Positions 1 to 13,202 are shown, counted from the stretch's first letter. The stretch: 64,000 bases of DNA from Agelaius tricolor (GCA_023055355.1 JALJCS010000028.1:6944418-7008417); one strand, 5' to 3'. The notes: generated by a model from the sequence alone, not told the origin. A program made the numbers and translations.

Positions 1-3000
1 CTCAGTCTTCAGCTCTCCCCTTCAGTTGCAGGGTGAGAAATTAGTTTCCTACATAGGTCTGTGTGTGTGTGCATCTATAAATAAACAGACCAATATTCTG
101 GTAACTGAATTGTACCCTCCCCTTCCCTGCCTCAGGAGCATCTTGTTCCCATCTCTCTCCAGCAGAACAGCGAGCCAGAATGAAATGCCTGATTCCTAGT
201 AAGTACTGTCAGCACAGCAGCTGGGGAGAAGAATATCTGAGGGAAATGCACGAGTGCACTGGCATTTATTTATTTCCTGGGGATATTTATATAGCACAGA
301 CCTCAGAGCACAAGTGCACTTGATGTTTCTGTCAGAGAAGGAGGGGAAATGAGATTGGAACACCGGCTGCACTGTGCATTTTTTGCTCCCAGAACTGCCA
401 GGGATGGCCCCAAAGGCTCTGAAGGTTACTGGGATTGAGTCCTCGTGTCCGACTGCTGCGAGTGGGAGGCACAGAGCCACCAAGGCTGGCACTAGAAAGA
501 GATTAACTGCAAGCCTGATTTGACTATTGTGCCATTTTTTCTCCTCTAGGAAAAGTCCCTGCAAAAGGTTAGTGTCACCACTTGTCAAAAGTACAGTTTT
601 TTCTTCTTTACCAAGGCAGAATTCTTTGGCTTCCGTGGGATATTTGCCTGAGCACACAGTGAGGGGAGCCTAAATCGGGTTTCAATTGTCCATGACTTGC
701 AGTTTCTGGACTTTCCCAGCTCATTCCTCCCTAATCGCTAAACATCCCCATGCTCCCATTTCCTGTAAACTTTTCAGAGTGTCTCTTTCCACTTCAGCTT
801 TCCATGTTCTAAAGAGTCAAGGTCCAGCACTGAGAGCTGGGTACGTGACAGCAGCACAGAACCCAGTGCCAAACTGCAGCTCCTTTTCCTGAGCATCCGT
901 CTGGCCCTGCGCTCCCAGAGCCCAGGGAAGCTGCTGCCCCAGACCTGTCTGCAGGAAAGCAGCACCTGTGGGGTCACCTTGGCTCATTCTGGGTGCACAC
1001 CAGAGCCAAGGCTGCTCCCAGTGCCAGAGAAACTGCCTGCAGGAACATCCTGTGTGTGTGCCTGGGGGAAGAGGGAGAGGGAGGAAGAGGAAGGGCTGGG
1101 TTAGTAGTCATGCAAGAGGCTTCCCAACATGCTGCCTTCATCGGAGGGACATGCTGAGTAATTAACAGCCAACAACGCCAGACAGGGGAGATCTTTGTTC
1201 CTGTTTGGAGGGCGAGGGCTACGGGAGAAATTAGGAAGCACGGAGATGGGAGCAATTTGGCCCGGTTCCACCAGTACACACTGCTTTATTAATAGGAGCT
1301 GCACATGTTCCTGAGCCATGGAGCCAGGCAGACACTGCAGGGGCTGGCTCCTGGCTGCTGTCAGGCAGTGATTTACCAGGGGCCACTCGCTGCCCTGCCA
1401 CGAGGATGGGATGGAAGTGAACAAGGAACAACTGTCATGAAGTTGTTACAAACAGGAATTTATGTGCTAAGAACTGGTCTTGTAGCGTAGCTTTTTCCTA
1501 AAGCTGTTCAGACTTAGAGGAGTTCTAGGCAGATGATTTGTCTGCAGGGGCATCCCAGTGTTATTAAAATGCTCAGTATTCCTTCTTCTGTTTAGGAGCT
1601 GCCATTGTGGAAAGAACACTTCATATCCTACTTGTCTTTTCTTCACAGCTGACGTGCACCCAATTGTTTCTGTAATTGAGATAATCTGTACTCTGTTCTC
1701 ATTAGATTATTCCCACCCACAAATATTCTTCATATGTCTTCAACCATGAAATGACCTGCTATAACACCAGCTGTCCCAGTGAGCCCACTGGAACTGGTGC
1801 TTGCATGAGTAAGGCTTAGAGCACTTGATCCCAAGCTATTTAGACTTTAGTCACTCAGTTGCTGTCTGGTCCTACAGGGAGGAGGGATGACTGTGTACAG
1901 CAGAGCAAGCCAGGAACATTTGATTCACCATCACAGATTCTTTTGCCCATGACTGCCTATTTGATTTAAAAATATATACATGCCAAGGGGTTTGATATGT
2001 CTCTTGTGCCCCATTTAGCATCTGCTGAACGTCCTGGAGCAGCCTGCAGTGTAACACAAGTCACTGGAGGATAGATTTGATAGAGGCAAAAAACAAAGCA
2101 ATTGATACCCTCAGGCTCCAGAAATCTTCAAACTGATTCTTGCTGACTACAGGCAACAAAGCAATTCATGGCAACGTGGTTGAAAGTTCCTTTTATTTCA
2201 AAGCTGCTAAACCCTCCTTGGCACTTCAAGTCACTTTTCATAAGGCAAACCCAGTGAGCTTGCTGGGTTCCCAAGATCTCAGCCCCAGGAAGCCTTTAAC
2301 AGGAGTCAAAAGAGACATTAAGCACTGGGGAGGAGTCAGGGGGACATAAAACAGAAATTAGGGTTTAACATGGGGCCGTGGGGAGCTCAGCAAAGAAAAG
2401 GCAATTTCTTCACGTGTTATTTCCCTTCGGTGCATTTCCCTTTTGGTCAGACCTTCAGCAGAGCTTTTTCTGTGGAAGTGGCCCACTTTGCCCAATGAAT
2501 GAAGTGCACTCTGCAGATGGGAGCTGGGGTGTTTGGAAGCGGGTGTTTGGAAAGTGGTAGCCAGATTATTTTATTTTAAGGCTCTATTGCAGCAAAAGGC
2601 AGGAAAACAGACAGGGGGAGAGTAGTGAGTGGTTCACTGGCACCGATTGTCTACCACAGCAGGTTCAGCACTTTGATTTGAGTGACTTCTCTCTCCAGAT
2701 GGTTGGTGGGAGCTGACTACCCAGATCTTTGCATAGCATGCTCCATAATGAAAACGTATGGCATCACTTGCTATCTTTTAAGAGCTTTTTTCTTCAGCCC
2801 AAGTATAGCTCAGTGTGTTATGGATCCCTTCTCTGCCTGATGCAGAAAATTGGGTCCCTGTCACCCGCCCAACCAGGGACTGGGAGCTGGGAGTTCCTGT
2901 GCTCAAGGCAGACTCACTCATGCTTTTACAACTGTATAATGCCACGAGGATGAGGAGTAGTCTTCCTGCCATGGGGAAATTGGTAGAATGGCCCCACTTT

Positions 3001-4724
3001 TCCTGATTAGGTTGCTACTTTGCATGCTTTTCTCTGACCTAAATATTCAGCATAACTAGTGGTTCATACCACCACACTGAATCTATGGGCACTGAGAAAT
3101 TCTAGTAATCTAAAGAAAGTATCTCTGTTTCCTCTCACAAAGCACCGGGGATTTCATAAATGGGCTTATAGAGGCAGCATCTTCAGAAATGCTGGATTGA
3201 CACTTCCAGCTATCACAGGGTGGAAACCACTGTCTGGCTTTTCCAGCAGTGCAGGATGATGTTACTTGCCCAACAGTACCTTCTGATCTTGTTTGAATAA
3301 GGCTCAGAACTATCTTCTTCTGAGTTCTTGTGCTCAAAAAAACCTACTTCCCTCAATATTGTAAAACAGAGAAAAAAGTCAAATAGGTCTTTCTCCAATA
3401 TAAAATACAAGCTGTAATTCACTGTAATTTGGGGTCAGGTAAAATTATCCTGTACACATCTTTCCATGTATCAGTTCCCAGTGATATTTGACTGATATCT
3501 TGTCCAAAACACCCAGGTCACTATGCCCTGTCCATGTTCAACAGAGAATTATTTCCATAACTTCTATTTCCATAAGTTCTATAACTTCATTTTCTGGATA
3601 TGAAAACCCACAAATCTGCCCTCTTTAATGTGTCCCCAGAGTCTTTGAGGTTGTCTAGTGACCTTGATTATTGGTTTTTTCTTTTCTCAATGGCATCAGG
3701 ATTTTGCATCTAAATCACAAGGCAAGCCTGAGTCTGATTGGATTCTGACTCCTTCCCATGCAAAAGCAAGTCCAAGCTCCTCAGCAGCCATTCTCGTGCT
3801 CTGGTTAAGCTCTGCTTGTCACACATGATATCTGTGACACACTGGATTCCCTTTGTTTCCTCCAACTTTTGATTTTCCATCTGAGACGTGGAGTGAACTG
3901 GGAAACACAATCAGTGGGAAGAATATACAGGAAATGGAAGCCATAAACAAAACTGCCTGCTTGAGTCTCCCTGAGGTCTGGAGTACAGTTGTTGAAACAA
4001 AGCACTGGTGACCCCAAAAGATCTGAAGCTAAACAGAATCCTTTCAAGATGGAAATGTGGGACAAAGATGGCAGAGATGAGTTGGTAATGGCCTCATCTT
4101 TTCTTTTGTAGGCTCTATTCCAGATGGAGCTTTATAATAACAGCAGCATGTTGGACCCACACAAGGGCAGGGCTCAGAGTTAGGAAACCTTCATCTACTC
4201 TGAGACTCATGGTGGGATTTTGTCTTCCTAAACCTGGAGAATTGCCTTTCAAAGATCCAAACAGTCAGGGCTGGAGGCATCTAAACAGAACAATTCAGCT
4301 GCCATTTCAGGACTAATAAATACAAGCCTTTATAACCTATTCCTGAGGCATATAAAAAGAAGAAAATATCTGATGGTAATATCTGAGATGGGCTTCAAAA
4401 AAGACACTGTTCTTTCTAGTCGCAAAAATCAATAATCCTTTGTAAGTGTCCAGATTTCAGCAACCAGAAGCTCCAGCCCTCACCCATTAGCAGGAGGGAA
4501 ACAGGGAAATGGTGTTATTCTCACAGCAGGGTATAACAAGGGCATATTACATGTATTTCTCAATAAGAGATCCTTGGTTTTGAACTTTGGAAAATCTGGA
4601 TGCTTCTCAGAGATGTTCAAAAGAAAAGGTTTGAATTCTGCTTCATAGTGTGGGTGCTAAGCCAGCTTGAAAATGTTGGTATCATCACCAAATGCCAAAG
4701 TTCACCACACCCAGGTAAATTCAG
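1..4724. other. Intergenic sequence, nothing recognised
   Basis: No exon, repeat family or RNA gene is evident. There is a short (TG)n run at 61-72. All open frames are under 160 codons, overlap on both strands and show no protein-like features. Confidence 0.6.
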
Positions 4725-4882
4725 CTTTTTACTGCAGGGTGGTCAAACACTGGAACCAGCTTCTCAGGCAGACTGTGGAGTCTTCATCCTTGGACACATC
4801 CAAAATCCAACTGGACCTGGCACTCAGCAAAGTCCTGACCCTGCCTGAGCAGGAGATCCCAACCTCAATGATTCTGTGACAA
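4725..4882 (+). mobile_element. CR1 LINE fragment (3' end)
   Basis: The sequence GGTGGTCAAACACTGGAACC, a region resembling 'GTGGAGTCTTCATCCTTGGA', and the terminal CAATGATTCTGTGAC match the 3' part of avian CR1. Only the 3' end is present, as usual for 5'-truncated CR1 copies. It is substantially diverged and therefore old. Confidence 0.85.
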
Positions 4883-7800
4883 ACTCCATCCTTGTTTTGT
4901 GTCATTATGAGAATTTCTGTGTGACTCAAAAATTCTTCCATTTTAAGAATTTGAGAGGCTTAACATTAATTTAAGTGGGAGCAAGATCAAATTCCAAGAT
5001 GTCAGGGTGGCAGAAAGCTCTTTATCTCATAAAGCTCTTGGGCACCTTTTACTGGAATTAACTCTGGGCTTTTTCCCTTCAGATATTCTCCGGCCTTTGC
5101 AAAGGAAACTGCAGTAACAAATCAGATTCTGCAGTACAGCATTTTAAGTCCTGAAGCAAAATACAGCAGTTTTAGAGGGACAGCATAAAAGGGAATGGGG
5201 CGGGGGAAGTGGGGTGGGAAGTATTTATAATCCCTTTAATATTTTAAAATTTAATTATATCCAAATTGGGTTAGCGAGACTGACAAGAATACTGCATCTA
5301 AAGCATGGAGCCCAGAGGCAGCACTGGAAAATGAGAGGAGAAATTAATAATAAAAAACTCCTATTGCTTCAAGGCAGCAGACTGGAACACTGACATTCCA
5401 TTACTCCGTCTGTCTGCTGAATTCATTTAGCATCTGTGGCCTAAATAGGCTAGTTTTAAAGAGGCATGCTCCAGTTTTCCTGCTGGCAGGGGGTGGGGGT
5501 TGTCAGAGGATTTTTCTTCCTTGAAATCCCTCTCAGGAAGGCACATCAGGCTGTGGTTAACGGGGGAGAGTCCCCCTGACCTCCCAGCAGTTGTGGTTAA
5601 GTGATACCTTGGAGGGTTCTGTAAAGCCTTCAGAGTGGGGGCTGCAGCACTGGGGGCTCTGCAGGTCCATTTCCCAGGGCAGAGCAGCAGCAAGGATGTT
5701 GTGCATGGAACTGCAGCCTGGGGTTTCACTCTGTCCCTCACTGAAGTCCATTTCCAGCAGCTCTGAATGAAAAGGTGTATCAAGGTATTGAAGGGAATAC
5801 CACACAATTAACAGGGCAAATCGGGAAATGTTCTCCTTCTCTGAGCTCCCAGCAGTGCCCAGCAGCCCCTGCCACAGCCTGTGCCCCCCAGAACTCCCAG
5901 TTCTCCCTCGGGATGCTCCTTCCAGCTCCATCCCAACCTTTGGGAAGGGCAGAGGGTACCCAGGGAACCCACACAGGGAGAGCCCAGGAGGGGGAGAAGG
6001 GAATGATTCTCCAATTTACTGCCCAGAAACCTACAAGTGTTTCACTTTTGGGTATTTTCTGAAACATCTGGATACCAGGAGGATAAAAGGTACCAGTGTA
6101 ACCTCCCAGTAAGATCAATTGTTTAAAGCTTTCTGTGTATTTCCAGCCTTTTTGGCTTTCCTCCCAACCTTACAGAAACAGGTCTGTGACTTTCCTTGGA
6201 GTAGAATATAATGTATTCTGTGTAGTTCTGGTTTTTTTGTTTCCATTTTAAGCAAATAAACTAGTATTCCCTCACCCCTGATTTATCATCTTCAAGGTCT
6301 TTGTGTAAATTATGCAGAAAGGAAAACCATGGATTTTATGGGAAGTCATATAGAAGCTGTTAAAATTGGCCTGTTCTCCTCCTCCTCCTCATTGTTCTTT
6401 GCTCTCAGTGTGGATTTTATCAAAAGTTTTTATCGAGTTTAATGGAGATTACCCAACAGCCAGAGACATGATAAAAAATTTTACGGATGCAGCCGACCAT
6501 GGAACACAGCCGTGCTTTTTGATTTCAAGCATGTAGGGTTTTATCCAGCAAGATTCTCCCAGCTACCTGCAAAATCCAGGTTTTCTGAAGTGTTGGCAGG
6601 TGGAGAATGACTTCACCCAGGAAGGGAAGAGGGAAGGTGAGACCCTCTGCTTCCTTCACATCATGTGCTGGGAGAAAGAGCCCATGAACTGCCCAGGGTG
6701 ACTGTCAAGGAGATGCTGCTGATTTCTGAGAAAATTTAATAATATTTTGGACATGAAGAGGATCTTGCCTATTGTCATCTAGCCATGACCAAAACTGACT
6801 CTCCACCAAAACAACTCTTGCCCTAAAAATGTAACCACAGTTTTAATATTTCACTGGCATTGTTTTCCATCACTGAATACCATCATTGTCTCCTTCTTTG
6901 GTCACCTTCTGCTTGATTCCACAGTCACTGAAATCAGAGCCAAATTGGTTTAAGAATGTGTAAATACTGCATTAATGCTTCTTGATATCATTTCCAGCCT
7001 CCACCTTGGCTGCTCCTAAAAACAGGCACCCTGTAAACTTTCTTGCTTTGTCCTGAATTTGTTATTTATGCTTCCAGGAGGGGTATCTTCCTTTTGTTTT
7101 TGCATTTCAACAGAATTGAAAGTAAATACCTGGCTTGCATCTTCCCAAGCACATGTGCTGCAGGGAAATCTAACCACTGGAGAACTGCTTTTAAAGAGTT
7201 GTGTTATTCCTTCTTCCTCCCATTAGGCAGCAGTCCAGCCAAATTTACCTTTGCTTTGACTTAAACATATTTCTTTTCTAGTCTTTTTCTACAGCAACAG
7301 TCTGGCCCTAGGCAAATCTCCTGGGAGACTTGGTTAAAATGCACCTGTGCTACACAGGCAAACAGATATTGCAGAGTTGCTGGTGCTCTCTCTTGGCCAA
7401 CACTGTAATATTTCACTGGGGCTCTTAGGGGACTCGTCTCCATCACAAAGGAAATGTCCTGTAGTGTTGAAAGAGGACTTAATTTCACTTATCATTATTT
7501 CATAGAATGAGAACAGCACCGTTATAAATCACCAGAGAGTTTTCTGCAGTTTTCATTGAATTCTTTCTGCTTTAAGCTCACCAATGTTTCTTCCAACTCA
7601 CAGCCTTTTCTGCTAAGCTTCCTTCTTTAACTGCTCACTTCTGCCTTTCCTTTTTTCTCTATAGAAATAAATAAGTCCCAATTAGACCACTGCCCAAAGA
7701 TACCAGGTTGCTCATCATCCTTCTCCCTTTGTTTATGTATCTTCATGGCACTGCCTGCCTTGATAACAAACAATTCTGTAATCACATCAAAACTAGCAGG

Positions 7801-10800
7801 AATAAACCTATCTTTGATGAGCACATGCAGATTCCTGTTAGAGATGTGTTTATTAATGGCAATCATAAATCCTTGGATGGTGTGATTTCACTGACTTGTA
7901 TTTAACTTGCATTTGACAGGTTCCATCTCTTTAAGAACTTTCCTTCAGGGAGTAGCTCAGTTCATTTTTCTGAAGAGAAGCAACGACCTCCCCCAGGTTG
8001 TTTCTTGACTGAAGTAATTGCTGTGACTCCTCAGGTCCCAGACAACCAACAGATAATTAGTTCCAATTAAGTTCTCTCACAGGTGCTTACGAAATTGCCA
8101 TTTGGAAGCAGCAGGTTCTCCTGGAAGGTGAATGGAATAGTGGGGAAGGGAGCACCAAAGATCAGAGCCAAAGGAGGATCAGTCCTGCTGTGGTGCTGCT
8201 TTTGGCTTTAGCAGGGGTATGTACCAACTATGTTTTTACTTTTAGACCTGGGGTTGCTCAGTGTGGGTCCTTGTTGGGCTTCTTTCACTCTTTGAAAAGG
8301 GGAGGGGAAAACAAAAGGGCAAGCAAGAAGAAACTTTCAAATGGCCACTGTGTGAGAGCTGTGCTGAGGAAACCCAAGGAACACACAGCACCTGAGCTCT
8401 GGCACAGAGGCAGGAGCAGCCCTGGGGGTCACCTGAGCTCTCCCTGCAGAGTTTGTGAGCCTTGGATCAGTGGGGTTTGAGTTTCATGACCTGTTCTTAC
8501 TGGTGCCACTGTTCTTAGCTGCTTCTTTCTGGTGCAGCTTTGGGGATCTTGAAGCTGCTTCTTAGCCAGAGAAGGATCATGTCTTTAACTGTCTGCAGCC
8601 TGTTGCTTTATGTGGGAGTCAGGAGGGAGTTGTAGAACTTATATTAAAAGACAAAAAGCATCTATAAACATGACATGTGACTAAAAGCACAAAAAGAGCT
8701 GCAGATTTTAATTTAATCCCTGTCTCAGTCGTTGTTATTTCTGTTGTCTGCCCTTACTGGTGGTGTGTGTTGTGGTACTGTTAAATTGTGTGCTGGCACT
8801 TTTATTTAACCAAAATGCAGTTCCAGGGTGAAATGGGTGCAGCTCTGTGCCTGCCCCAGGCTCCTGGAGGGTTTGTTGCTCTGAATTCCTGTTCCTGACC
8901 ATACTTTGAGCCAAGATAATACTTTTTATTGCAGACTGAAGAAAGTAAGTGTATGTGAAACACTAGTAATGTTAATCTCATCCCCAAATAGGCCAGCGTT
9001 GTTCACCTGCTCTGGTAGTGCTGCAGTTTTGACCTCCCCCATTTGGTTTCTACCAAGCCTGGCTGGTTTCCCCTCACCCAGCTGGGGAGAGTCTCTGCTC
9101 CATTGGCACTAATTAATTAATAAATGACTGAGGAGCTGCTCCACCTGGGTTGAATCACTAGGTTGGAAGAGCCCTTTAAGTTGGTTGGTTGAAGAGGAAA
9201 TGCCCTTGAAGAGGCTCTTTGGGTTGGTCATCCTTGAACCTACAAGGTCCCTTTGAGCTCTCTGGGGCTGCCACAGCACTTTGGGCTGTGTCCATGAGTG
9301 GGCACCTGGAAAGATCAGACAGCTCTATGTTTCATGGATTCAAGTCTTCTTCTGTCTTTTTGTCACCCAAAACCTCCATCAAACTTTCCATGGTAGCACT
9401 TAGAGACTTATCATGAATATGCATGTCTCAGTTTACTGACTTCCTTAAAATCTCAGTGTGCTTGAAACTGTTCCTTCCTTTGGCATGACAAACTTTGCTC
9501 AGACAAGGAGAGGCATATTTTGAATAGTGTGCAACACTTTGTTCCATCTTATATTTTCTACTTGCTATAGCCTGAAAAATGAGAAATTATGTTTAAATAG
9601 CAGAGAATATTTACTAGTTTCCATCTCTCTATAAATCTAGAAACTTGATTACTGAGTTGAAGTATGTGGGCTTCAGTGGCAGAGGGGGAAAAAAAACTAT
9701 CACAATCTATTATTAGCCCAGAAGAAAACCACTAGTTTTCCTTTTTTATTCCTATCTTTTTTAGCCCAGGAATTTCTCTTTCTAGTGATACAACTCAGCC
9801 ACTTCTCATCCCGACCGTGTGTAGATATTTGGGCCTTAAACCAACCCCTGCAGAATTCGGAGCTTTATTCACAAAATGGCACTGGCCTGAATACAAAGTG
9901 CCACACTTTCTGTGGGAGGAAGAAGACAGGAAAAATGTTGTGGCAGGTGGCTTAAAATAAATAAGACTCAAACAAGCTCTGCTTGGAAGTGCTCAGAGCT
10001 CGGGAATGCTCCAAGCAGGCCCTGCAAACCTGCTGGGGAGAGCACTCAGGGGAAGGTCACTTGCAATTATCGTATGGTTTTGCAATTTTTTTGCCTGGAT
10101 GTTATTACAACCAACACTGTGCACATTTACATCCTAGGAGATACATAAACTAACCTCCAAATACCACCCCAAGCCCCTAATTATAAACCCAGATCTAGGG
10201 AATGTACCATAGACCTGTACATTAAATATAATGCACCTGAGACCAGGACTTGGCTTTCAAGCTACAGTTTTACTCAACTTTTTCACTGCCTGGATTATAA
10301 TTTTAGTAATATGAATAAGAGACTGTGCAGATGCTAACCAGATGCTAATATCCAACTGTAGTTCCACATGTTTCCATGTAATAACTAAGTGTTACTATGG
10401 TGATAACAGATTCACTGGAGGTTTGATTTAATAAAGCAGGATTGCATGTTAGTGTCTGTGCAGTTGCCATAGTTTTAGCCAAACAATCGTGCTGCTTCAG
10501 ACTGAATTGATGGTGTTGCCACTGAGCTGAGTTTCCCTTGTAAATCTGTTTTTCAGGAATAAATTTGCTATGTAAGCAGGTTACAGTATATTGCTTTAAT
10601 TGATCCCTTTTCCTCCAAATGGCAAAAAAGGATGGTTTTGAATAAGAGCACAAAAGTCCTTTTGCTTAGAAGTGGGGGTTCTTTTCCTTTCCCTCTTTTT
10701 TTTTTCTATGCTGCATTTGACTTCAGATTTAAAGATCGTTAAGCCAACTGCCCAAGGCTTGCCAAGGGAGCCAGAGAAGTCAGAATAAGCAAAGAATCTA

Positions 10801-11235
10801 AGCTGGCTTTCACATGAGAACACCTGTGTTTGCAAGTGACAGCAAAGGATGTTCAGTTTTATTGCCACCCATCCCAGAAACTCAGCTATAGGGGCTTGAG
10901 TGTTATTATTTTAAACTTATAAAGTGCAGCCTGATAGGCACTGATGGCCAAGTTGTGCAGTTCCCAGCTCAGCAGGTCTGTGTTGTTGGTTTAACGTACA
11001 CCAGAACCATGAGCACTTCTGTCCTCACCCTTTGGTTCTGCCTTTCCTGCCTGATCATTCCCAGATCCATGGGGCTGCTCCCTGCACCGTGACAAGAGAA
11101 GGCAATGGAGTTTCCACTCCTAGGAAAGTTGGGCCCAAATGATTCCATTTCTTCCCTGAACCCCAGCACTGTTGCTTCTCCACCTGGGGGAAAGCTCTCT
11201 GGCTGTTTCTGGTGCAGGATCTTCTTTACCCTCTG
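4883..11235. other. Intergenic sequence with one enhancer-like block
   Basis: No gene is recognisable. A block at 6,380-6,560 looks like a conserved element (listed separately). The AT-rich stretch 5,220-5,440 is less distinctive. The rest appears to be ordinary unique DNA. Confidence 0.55.
6380..6560. promoter_or_regulatory. Candidate conserved non-coding element
   Basis: This block is AT-rich but keeps CpGs (TTTATCGAGTTTAATGG, TTTACGGATGCAGCCGACC) that decay quickly in neutral DNA. It carries a SOX-type CATTGTTC, a GATTA homeobox core and two TGATAAA-like words. It has no open frame of note. Conservation is inferred from appearance only. Confidence 0.3.
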
Positions 11236-11562
11236 TAGCTCCACTTCTTGCACTCTACAACTCCCTGACAGGAGGGTGCAGGCTCTGCTCCCAGGAAAAA
11301 AGGACAGGACAAGGGGAAACAGCCTCGAGCTGTGCTAGGGGAAGTTCAGGTTGGACAACAGCAGGAATTTCTCCATGGAAAGGGTGATCAGGCCACAGCA
11401 GGAGCTGCCCAGGGAAGTTTGGAGTCCCCATCCCTGGAGGTGTCCAAGGAAGGGCTGGAGGTGGCACTCAGTGCTCTGGGCTGGGGACAAGGTGTGGGTG
11501 AATCAAAGGCTGAATCAAATCCATGATCTTGGAGGTCTTTTCCAACCTCAGTAATTCCATCC
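11236..11562 (+). mobile_element. CR1 LINE fragment (3' region)
   Basis: The order of motifs is diagnostic for CR1: CTACAACTCCCTGACAGGAG, then GGACAAGGGGAAACAGCCTC, then GGTTGGACAACAGCAGGAAT, then TCCCTGGAGGTGTCCAAGG, then GATCTTGGAGGTCTTTTCCA and CAACC at the end. It is about 325 bp, with the 5' portion truncated. Confidence 0.93.
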
Positions 11563-11639
11563 ATGTGCTGCTTGACCTGGAGAGCAGCGTGTCAGTCAGA
11601 GCTCGGAACTCATCTACTTTCTACAAGACCACGAGGAGC

Positions 11640-12010
11640 TTTTGGCTTCTGTTACGTCTTAATAATAGAAATAATAATAACAATCATTAATAACTCTAAT
11701 GATAGTGATAACCTTCCAGCTGAACATGTGCAATTTGTATTGCCTCAGCATTATTCCCAGGCAGAGCTTCATTGATATTCAGCGCATCGGCGTGTCTGTC
11801 ACTGCTCCGTGCACTTTGGGTCTGGAATCCTTAGGGAGCCTCGCAGCTGTCAAATTGACTTCCATCATTTCTTTCGGAGCTGAGAGACAAATTATCCAGC
11901 CAGCCATCAGCCTAGGCTTTGCAATCGAACTTGCAATCTCTAAGTGATAAAATGCTGCCTCCCAGGTCAGACAAACAGTCCGGCTGTGAGAGGGGTTGAG
12001 GGGGCTGGGA
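11640..12010. promoter_or_regulatory. Candidate conserved non-coding element beside CpG island
   Basis: An AT-rich segment with repeated TAAT cores (ATCATTAATAACTCTAATGA) is followed by sequence retaining unusual CpGs (CAGCGCATCGGCGTGTCTG, TTTCGGAGCTG, GCAATCGAAC). It lies between a CR1 fragment and the CpG island. No open frame has protein-like character. Function is inferred. Confidence 0.35.
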
Positions 12011-12046
12011 GTGTTGATGCTGTTTGTTGGTGTCCCTTTATTTTTA

Positions 12047-12140
12047 TTTGGTTTTTTTTTTTCAGAAGCTGCTATTGGGCTGCCTTTTTTTTCTTCTTCT
12101 TCTTCTTCTTTTTTTTTTTTTTTTCTTTTTTTCTTTTCAG
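12047..12140 (+). repeat. Pyrimidine-rich T/C tract
   Basis: A run of T with interspersed (TTC)n, ending TTCTTTTCAG. The last bases form an excellent 3' splice site for the candidate microexon that follows. The tract could also be simple-sequence DNA with that appearance by chance. Confidence 0.8.
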
Positions 12141-12188
12141 TGTCTTTTTGAGAAGCATTCATGGTCTAATGATCCGGCAGGCGCCTGG
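12141..12188 (+). other. Candidate 48-bp exon with strong splice sites
   Basis: The segment is preceded by a very long polypyrimidine tract ending in CAG and followed by the consensus donor GTGAGT. It is 48 nt (divisible by three), open in two of three frames and not repetitive. I do not recognise the encoded 16-residue stretch. The donor overlaps an AP-1 motif (TGAGTCA, 12,190-12,196), so the site may instead be regulatory. Confidence 0.2.
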
Positions 12189-12880
12189 GTGAGTCACTGA
12201 CATATGTCGGCTCGGAGTCCCACTGGGACAGACGCTGCTGCTGGGCGCTGCTGACACGGAACCGGGAGGACGGGCGCGTTCACGGCTTGGCCTGGCCGTG
12301 GGATGGCAAAATTTACCCCGTCCGAGAGACTGGGGAGGTGAATGAATTGGAAAGGCTTTCCCCGTGTTTCAGCGTTAACTGCGAAGAAGTTTGGGGGAGG
12401 TTTCTTCAACCTTAGCTCCATCCCCACTTCTGTGCTCAAGTCGTGACTCGAGGGTTTTGCTCAGGGTTTTGCCCTGCCCTGGACACACTGACCCGTCTTT
12501 CCCTCACCCGCTTGGCTCACAGCGGGCAGGGGTGCAGTGCAGGGCTCGGGGGGGTTGAATGAGGCAAAATCCGCAGGTGGGACCCGACGGCTGCAAAAAA
12601 ACACCGGGGGATCCACCCCGGCAGCTGCGGGCCGAGGGACGGAGAGCTCCCGACAGGAGCGGGAGAGGTGGGGAGCTCCCAGAGGAGGAGCATCCCTGTG
12701 GCCTGGAGGGATGGAGAGCTCCCGCCTGGAGGGACGGAGCCAGATGGACGGAGGGATGGAGAGCTCCAGCCGGAGGGAGGGAGCGCTCCCGACGACGGCT
12801 CTTCCCCGACGGCCCCGCGGGAGGCGGCAGCTGCCGCTCGGCCCCTGTCCCGGGGCGTTCCAGGGACGTTCCCCGGCGTT

Positions 12881-12973
12881 CCCGGGACACTCCCGGGCCC
12901 GCTCCATCCCTCGGGCCGCTCTAGGGCCGTTCCCCGGGACACTCCCGGGCCCGCTCCATCCCTCGGGCCGCTC
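12881..12973 (+). repeat. Tandem duplication within the CpG island (52-bp period)
   Basis: A 41-bp stretch beginning CCCGGGACACTCCCGGGCCC is identical at 12,881-12,921 and 12,933-12,973. A looser repeat of GGAGAGCTCC words precedes it (12,640-12,790). Confidence 0.9.
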
Positions 12974-13051
12974 CCCGGCGCTCCCGCCCCGTCTGCGGCC
13001 GCGGCGCCCCGGGAGCCCCGACGGCGGCGGAGGGGCCGGGGCGGGGAGAGG

Positions 13052-13065
13052 CCGCCAGGGGGCGC
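13052..13065 (+). promoter_or_regulatory. CTCF-binding motif
   Basis: CCGCCAGGGGGCGC matches the CTCF core consensus CCRCYAGRKGGCRS at every position. It sits in the densest part of the CpG island, which is the normal context for an insulator or a methylation-sensitive CTCF site. Orientation is forward. Confidence 0.6.
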
Positions 13066-13202
13066 CGGCGCGTGCGGGCCCCCTCAGCGCCGCGGGGCCG
13101 GGGCCAGCGGGACAAGCGGGCCGGGAATGCCGGCGGCGGCGGGCAGCCCCTGTGGGGCGCGGCATTCCCGGCGGGATAGGGAGCGACTCTGCCCCTCTGG
13201 CC

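Noticed and set aside
9130..9300. Possible diverged CR1 remnant
   Set aside because: Only scattered similarity (TTGGAAGAGCCC, AGGTCCCTTTGAGCTC) and no continuous match to the CR1 order of motifs.
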